Origin: Lumbricus terrestris
Lineage: Eukaryota > Annelida > Clitellata > Crassiclitellata > Lumbricidae
NCBI GenBank assembly: GCA_949752735.1
Contig: OX457047.1
Span: 12,465,976 to 12,529,975 of the forward strand
Reading direction: 5' to 3'
DNA length: 64,000 bases
Shown: positions 58,768 to 64,000 of the stretch, piece by piece
Layout of the letters: each line of letters begins with the position of its first letter
Position numbering within the stretch: position 1 is the stretch's first letter
Made by a program: the position numbers and the translations under genes
Notes under the pieces: generated by a model
Told to the model about the DNA's origin: nothing
Databases searched by the model: none
What the model saw: the letters and a program-made list of their open reading frames with translations, nothing else

Positions 58768-59475
58768 AAATCTTGAATCTGCTCAACTTAACTTAAACGC
58801 CTCCAACTCATCCAAAATTCATTAGCGATAGCCGTCACCAGAACACCCAGACATCATCACATCACTGCCATCCTCAATCAAGTCACTTCGCTGGTTGAAA
58901 ATTACAGAGCTCATCCACTTCAAAGTTCTTTTCTTAACCTACGACTCCCTACAATACTCACAGCAGAAATTTTATCGTAAACTGTTCGCCATCCAGCCAA
59001 ACCGCTCTACCCGATCATCCGTCTGTCTTACTCTCGCTCGACCGCCGGTTACAAGTCATCTCAAGTTCTCCAACCGAGTCATATCCAACTCAGCATCGCG
59101 CCTTAGGAATGATCTACCTCCTGAATTACGCTCATTTTCACTTTCTCCGCCATCATTACTAATTTCAAACCATCTCCTGCCGCATGCACCTCTATCAATC
59201 ACACTTAGAGCTTTTCAATGGAATTCGAAGACACTCCTCTTCAAGAACTCTTACACACATTGTCTCATCTGATCCTCCACCTTCCAATTCTCGACCCAGA
59301 CGACACCCGCCTTAGTAGCTTCTCCGCCCACTCTGACCCCGTGACAACCAACCCGGACCTCCATTGGCCTTCTACTGCGGCCACCCATATTGACTCAACG
59401 CAGCGCTCTTCAATATGCTGGTGCTCCGTGTTTGGCTTTCAAGTGGCGATTAAGAAGTTTGGAGACTACGATTAC

Positions 59476-60500
59476 GAATGAACACTTGATGCAGGAACTC
59501 AATGATATTTCATTTATCTATATAAATAAATAGAAAATTCTGTCTTTCTGTGTGCCTGTCTGTCTGTCTGTCCGTGTGTCTGTTTGACCGGGATGCATTT
59601 CCACAGTTTTTGAGCTTTTCACTCCAAACCTTCACTACTGTGTAAGTCTCGGCATGAGACACCCCAACGAGGGGTTGGCGATTCTCTACCACCATGGGTG
59701 CCAGGGTGGGGAGCGAAACCCCAAATTTTGATCCCACTTTTTTTCAGCAATTTTTTTGAAACTTTGTACCTAGACAGAGGGCCATCAGACCCACCAAGTG
59801 GATTGGTTGGCGAATGTCTACCACCATGGGGGTGGGGTTGAAAAGGGTGGGGTGGGTGGCGGTGTGGAAAATGGAGTAGAGGTGGGGTTTGGGGAGGGGC
59901 TGAGATGGAGTGGCGGGTGGAGTGGTGGGCGGGTTGGGGTGAAGTGGGTGAGGAGTGGGTGGGGATGGAAAGGGTAGGGATTGAGTGGGTGGAGAGTGGG
60001 GTGGAGTGGGGTGGGGTTGGGGGATAATGTGGAGAGGGGTGTGGGGTTTGGGAGATTAGGAGTGGGGTGGGGGAAATTTTTCCGAAAAATCAAATTTCAC
60101 GGGTGGCGTACCGGTGGAGGTCGGAGTGTGTTGGGTGTTGTGGGGTGGGGGTGTGATGCGGTAGAGTGTGGTGTTGCTGTGGCCGGGAGCGGGTCGTATC
60201 CTAAATTTCCCGAGCAGCGCCGGGTACCCCAGCTAGTACATAATAAATGGTCGCTTTGTATTTTGCTTGGAACATCATAGGACACGTGCCACAACTGTTT
60301 CCCATCTATTACCAAATATAAGTAGGCCTACTGAAATGAGCAACACTTGATGCAGAAACTCAAAGGTATTGCAATCAATCAATAAACGATCGTTTTGTAT
60401 TTTGCCTAGGACATATGGGCGTACGTGCCCCAACTGTACTCTCTAAGTCTACAAACAGTGCATGAGTATACTTATCAATGTTCTGAAAGGGGCAACCAAC
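59476..60500 (+). repeat. Tandem repeat unit interrupted by a Helitron
   Basis: AACACTTGATGCAGGAACTC at 59480 and the variant near 60343 (ACACTTGATGCAGAAACTC), each followed by TTTGTATTTTGC-type sequence. The first unit is split by the Helitron at 59517-60236. Inverted copies are at 53283-53625. Confidence 0.75.
59517..60236 (+). mobile_element. Non-autonomous Helitron, copy 2
   Basis: Starts TCTATATAAATAAATAG and ends GGGTACCCCAGCTAG, with host A at 59516 and T at 60237, as expected for Helitron insertion between A and T. A GC-rich hairpin-capable segment (CCCGAGCAGCGCCGGG) lies about 12 bp before the end. The tandem-repeat copy near 60343-60400 gives an approximate empty site. The centre is a G-rich GGGGTGG tract; the 5' part has TGTC repeats. 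Confidence 0.75.
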
Positions 60501-60524
60501 AAATAAATGAACATCACTTTCGTC

Positions 60525-60695
60525 AGAGCACGATATTCAATGTAAAAACACGAAAAACCGCTTTATCTTGAACCCCATTTTTGGATGTGACCCCATGGTC
60601 GGATTTTGGATATGTTATTCAGCAATAAATTTTGAGCAGGAAACCGTTAGAAAACTTGGGCGCCAATTTTGCCCAGGTGAAACTGTAAATTAGCC
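60525..60695 (-). repeat. Third partial copy of the inverted-repeat arm end
   Basis: Matches 56985-57175 on the same strand: CGATATTCAATG, ACCCCATTTTTGG, GGATATGTTATTCAGCA and GCCCAGGTGAAACTGTAAATT. Confidence 0.8.
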
Positions 60696-60704
60696 TAGGA
60701 GACT

Positions 60705-60905
60705 ATATAGTTTGCGGGAGCGACACGTGGGCAAGGTCGAAACGCTTGTTGAACAAAATAGCAGCGTGTGAAATGTGGATTAGTTAAGGATATCATGGAG
60801 TGACAAGAGAACAAGCGATTCAGTCGTAAAGGAGTTAGGAGATTTAAAAGGGGACATGTCGTTAAACAAGAGAGCCACAAGACTGAAATTGACGAGGATG
60901 ACAAA
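60705..60905 (+). pseudogene. RTE-type RT tail-domain remnant
   Basis: One frame reads VCGSDTWARSKRLLNKIAACEMWI, then a stop, matching the Y-G-S-E-T-W...R-L-xx-xE-MW block of RTE-like tails. A neighbouring frame gives ISWSDKRTS-like residues. Very decayed. Confidence 0.5.
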
Positions 60906-61037
60906 GGTAGGTTACAGAAAGAAATTCAAGCAGAACATTAGAGTGAAAGCAAACCAGGCGCTTGCTTTCACTCTAATGCTCTGCTTGAATTTCTTTCTGA
61001 ACCTACCTTTGTGATCCTCGTCAATTTCTGTCTTGTG
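60876..61037. repeat. Long fold-back: ~76-bp arms, 9-base loop
   Basis: Left arm 60876-60952 and right arm 60962-61037 are reverse complements with about four differences. The spacer is ACCAGGCGC-like. The left arm is continuous with the RTE remnant, so the right arm is an inverted copy of it. Confidence 0.9.
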
Positions 61038-61350
61038 ATAAACCCAAACGATTTTGTGAACGAAATCTATCTGAAACAATGGTGACATATGGCAGCTCCA
61101 ATAAATATGATTCAGGCTGAAGGTCAGAAAAATAACAATATACGTAAATTTTTACAAAAATCATGTTGCTGAAATGAAATTAGTCAGTTCTTAGCAATTT
61201 TTATGTGCTGAACACGAATATGACAGTGAAATTGCTTAATTGGCTCTAGTTTTTTTGTAATCTCAAATGAAGTAATTTTATATCGCACAATGCATTCCAA
61301 TAGTGATACACTTACGGTTAATATTTGTACACCAGGTCATAGACTAGTTC
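61038..61350. other. Unassigned; carries repeat partners of the 63.0-63.3 kb segment
   Basis: GATAAACCCAAACGATTTTG (61037-61056) recurs directly at 63202-63221. GATTCAGGCTG (about 61111-61121) and TGTGCTGAACACGAATAT (61204-61221) recur in inverted orientation near 63248-63258 and 63013-63030. No coding sequence. Confidence 0.6.
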
Positions 61351-62793
61351 TTAGATCATTTTTGCCTGTCTCTTGTACAGCTGTTCGGGAGCATCTCTGC
61401 GGAGTGTCCAGCAGTAGTCAGCCAACATTGTAGTGGACCATTTTCCCTGGTACCTTTGCTCCATTGTTGCGATATCTTGATGAAAGCGTTCGCCATGTTC
61501 GTCACTAACCATACCACTGTTGTCAGGGAAGAAATCCAGATGAGAGTGAAGGAAATGCACCTTCAGCGACATATTGCAGCGAAATTTCTGGTACTGCTTG
61601 AGCATATCTTCTACTAGTTCCTTGTAGTTTTCTGCCCTAACATTCCCCAGAAAGTCTGTAGACACTAGACGAAAAGCATTCCATGCTTGTTTCGCATCAC
61701 CCTCCAGCAGGTTGTTGAAGCGGTCATCTTTGAAAAGTTATCTAATCTGAGGAACCACGAAAACTCCCTCTTTAATGTTTCATGCAGGTATCGGAAAGCT
61801 GGCTTTCACGAAGTTCTTCACCAAACCTAGTTTGATGTGAAGGGGTGGTAGTAGGATTTTGTGAGCCTCGACCAGAGCTGGGTGCTGGATATTCTTCTGT
61901 CCAACTGCCATGTTTTTTCTGGGAGTCCATTCCTTCCGCACGTAATGCAACTCTCTTGCACGACTATCCCACTCACACAAGAAACACATATATTTTGTAT
62001 ATCCTTGCTGCAGTCCCATTAAAATGGCAACTACCTTCAAATCACCGCACAGATGCCATTTGTACCTGTTATAGTCAATGTAATGCAGTAGCTGTTTTAG
62101 GTTATGGTATGTCTCTTTCATGTGGACAGCATGCGCTAATGGAATAGATGGAAGACGGTTTCCATTGTGCAAAAGCACAGCCTTAAGACTCAGTGTCGAA
62201 GAGTCTACAAAGAGTCTCCATTCTTGTGGGTCATGAGTGATCTGTAAGGCATTCATGAGGTCGTCAATATTGGAACAGTATACCAGATTACCTTCCTTCA
62301 TGAAGAAAGGTTCCAACTGCTGATGGCGCTTTCTATTTGAAGTGATTGTGACATCTTCTTCTAGAAGATTCCATTGTTGGAGTTTTGATCCTAGCAACTC
62401 TGCCTTGTTTTCGGATAGGTCCAAATCACGAACAAGGTCATTTAGTTCTTCCTGTGTTATTCTGTGTGGGGTTGATGATGCACCACAGTGAAAATCGGGA
62501 TCACTGCACGCTGACGGACCAGGAGAAGAACATGTCGGCTCACTCTTGTCCTCATCAGATGAATCAACGAAAATATATTCTGCTGGAGGTTCTGGAATAG
62601 GAAGTCCATCACCATGTGGAACTGGTCTCAATGCAGACGGAATGTTTGGGTAGACTATTGTCGACTTATTTTGCTTCGTTATTCCACCGGAAAGAGGAGG
62701 AACCAAGCAGAAGTAACAGACATCTAAGTGGTTGCTTTGCTCTCTCCACACCATGGGAACTGCAAACGGCATTGATGGTCTTTTGCCATTCAA
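61351..62793 (-). pseudogene. Multicopy invertebrate protein of unknown function, two stops
   Basis: A 337-codon frame (62793-61780; LDVCYFCLVPPLSGG, HLCGDLKVVAILMGLQQGYTK, FLCEWDSRA, HPALVEAHKILLPPLHIKLG) is followed after two in-frame stops (about 61779 and 61740) by a 104-codon frame (61665-61351; NMSLKVHFLHSHLDFFP, VSDEHGERFHQDIATME, LADYCWTLRRDAP). Both parts read in the same frame, so only the stops and a small deletion separate them. I recall this family as repetitive in arthropod and cnidarian genomes, without a named function; a transposon origin is plausible. An N-terminal part before 62793 is probably missing. Confidence 0.65.
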
Positions 62794-63037
62794 CCACTGT
62801 GAAAGCTGTGTTGTACATGTAGCACAGCATATATGCGGGGCCCATGGCTTGTCTTGGTCACCAACCTTGCATCCGAAGTAAGCATGATATGCCTTCTTGA
62901 CTTATTTACGATATTGTCGCAGTTCTACTGCATAAATTTACATGGTGAAACATAAGAAATGAACTATATGAAATATTTTCAAAACGAGAGCCAATAAAAA
63001 CTTTTTATGGTTATATTCGTGTTCAGCACACCAAGAT
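62794..63037. other. Unassigned flank of the pseudogene
   Basis: On the - strand the frame before 62793 is interrupted; a short peptide similar to CCATCTTQLSQW may belong to the pseudogene's missing N-terminus. Nothing else recognised. Confidence 0.4.
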
Positions 63038-63095
63038 GTTACTGACGGGAAAAGGCCCTAATGTGTAGACATTAGGGCCTTTTCCCGTCAGTAAC
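63038..63095. repeat. Perfect 27-bp palindrome with 4-base loop
   Basis: Arms 63038-63064 and 63069-63095 are exact reverse complements (GTTACTGACGGG...) around GTAG. Confidence 0.95.
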
Positions 63096-63301
63096 GATTT
63101 CTATGTTGACCAGTGTAATCATTCTGCGGTGTGTCAGATTGAGTCATTAATGGAATAATATTATGGAGGATTGGGAGAGAGTATGATCACAAGAATAAAG
63201 CGATAAACCCAAACGATTTTGCGAAAAACTGTAGACCAATGTTTGACAGCCTGAATCATTGTCAATCTTAGATGTCTTGTCACCATCTGTCGATGTCTTG
63301 T
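63096..63301. other. Unassigned
   Basis: No gene seen; contains the 20-bp direct repeat partner at 63202-63221 and the 11-bp inverted partner near 63248. Confidence 0.5.
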
Positions 63302-63312
63302 ATATGCGCAAT

Positions 63313-63779
63313 TATCATCAATATCCTTAGACTCAATGCCCGTAAGAGTCCGACGCCACTCTCTGTCTGAGTCTGTCTCGCGTCATGTTGCCCAGCTTCA
63401 ACCGGTCCGGCAAGCAGTTCTATACCATTAACATCTTGGAGCAGCTAAGCCACCTTGTCTGATTGAAGAGAATATTGGGAGAGAGGCATGAAGGACAACC
63501 TGCTCTCTCTCCTCCGACTCTCTCCACCGGTCTGTCCTGACCGGCCTGAGCATGTCTGCTTCACATAATGACACCTTGAAGCACCTGGGTCGCTATGTCA
63601 CTTGTGTCGTGGTTTTTTTCGGATTTCAATCGTCTTGGTCTTTTACTGCCAGCGTATCCCCACCAATCATTCTGGCAAACCTTCCTCCTTTTGTCCGGGT
63701 TTAGGACCGGCACAGGGACGTTGTTGGTTCGTTGTGGCAGAGGATGGATGCAGTTTAACGTCGTGCCCAGGACAATGAA
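63313..63779 (-). mobile_element. 467-bp short retroposon with 11-bp TSD, copy 2
   Basis: ATATGCGCAAT flanks it perfectly (63302-63312 and 63780-63790). It is the reverse complement of 58296-58767 at high similarity over its length. The end with ATG/GAT-rich sequence is at the left. Confidence 0.85.
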
Positions 63780-63790
63780 ATATGCGCAAT

Positions 63791-64000
63791 GCCAGCAATT
63801 AAACATGATTAATTAATAAAGACATATACCTCAGGCCAATCGTTTTTTGCATGAGTGGAATGAATGTATGAAATTTGCTCTCGTATGTGGATCTGAAGCA
63901 AAAAAACACATGAGCCGAATTCAGTTAAGTGCCGCATCTTATATCACAGAATGAAAAGTGAAGATGGCAAAATCTCTTTATCCATGGTCCTTTATAACCA
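63791..64000. other. Unassigned end of window
   Basis: AT-rich; nothing recognised. Confidence 0.6.

Larger units (their letters stand above)
57163..59475 (+). pseudogene. L2/CR1-type RT C-terminal half with two nested insertions
   Basis: Segment 1 (57163-57354): LFLSHSKIELIILG, IKKISDLAIQL and PVRNLC. Segment 2 (58105-58295): VMFDSHLSFSS, FIHIRDLRRIRPML and IHSKLGYCNSLLLNL. Segment 3 (58768-59272): AQLN, IQNSLAIAVTRTP, YSQQKFYRKLFAIQPNRSTRSS and SASRLRNDLPPELRSFS, with stops and shifts, ending at 59272. The two gaps are later insertions at 57355-58104 and 58296-58767. Confidence 0.8.

Overview
The window is animal genomic DNA made almost entirely of transposable elements. I see no convincing host gene, no rRNA and no genuine tRNA gene. 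The mix of elements fits a marine invertebrate such as a cnidarian, a sponge or an invertebrate deuterostome: RLE-type (R2/R4-like) non-LTR retrotransposons in TAA microsatellites, L2/CR1 elements with a 2A-like motif, RTE elements, a Gmr1-like Ty3/gypsy element, non-autonomous Helitrons, a hAT remnant and tRNA-derived SINEs. The species cannot be fixed from sequence alone.

Region 1 (1-2 kb) holds a broken RTE-type element. Region 2 (2.0-24.5 kb) is an array of about a dozen copies, plus several minute ones, of one diverse family of RLE retrotransposons. All lie on the + strand and nearly all are separated by (TAA)n tracts. The encoded protein has an N-terminal CCHH finger, a reverse transcriptase with a Y/F-L-D-D active site, a C-x-C...H...C knuckle and a C-terminal RPD...D endonuclease. 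Copies run from near full length (4.7-8.0 and 13.8-17.2 kb) down to about 35-60 bp of 3' end. Many end in a small hairpin whose stem shows compensatory change. Three copies carry short insertions copied from element sequence nearby, and one hosts a hAT element with a perfect 8-bp target duplication.

Region 3 (24.5-37.9 kb) is a nested stack. A Ty3/gypsy element on the - strand has two LTR copies about 9.6 kb apart. Its right LTR is split by a CR1-group element, which is itself split by a SINE. Its interior is split by a full-length L2/CR1-type element with an intact 1154-codon frame. Older CR1-type fragments flank the stack.

Region 4 (37.9-43.7 kb) has opposed L2-type 3' ends, an RTE tail fragment, a Helitron, a polypyrimidine tract between direct repeats, and a rearranged - strand RLE copy. 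Region 5 (43.7-52.3 kb) has a long leader and a nearly complete RTE element with an intact 598-codon RT frame, then 2.7 kb of GC-rich DNA with six degenerate repeats of a 50-bp core, then an inverted RTE endonuclease fragment.

Region 6 (52.3-64 kb) is dominated by inverted repeats: a 0.5-0.65 kb inverted pair around a 1.9-kb centre, an L2 fragment with two nested insertions, a second Helitron sitting in a tandem repeat, a 76-bp fold-back, a perfect 27-bp palindrome, and a - strand pseudogene of a multicopy invertebrate protein family. These sequences do not form a pathway. They record successive insertions, with the TAA tails of the RLE and some CR1-type elements apparently supplying new target sites.
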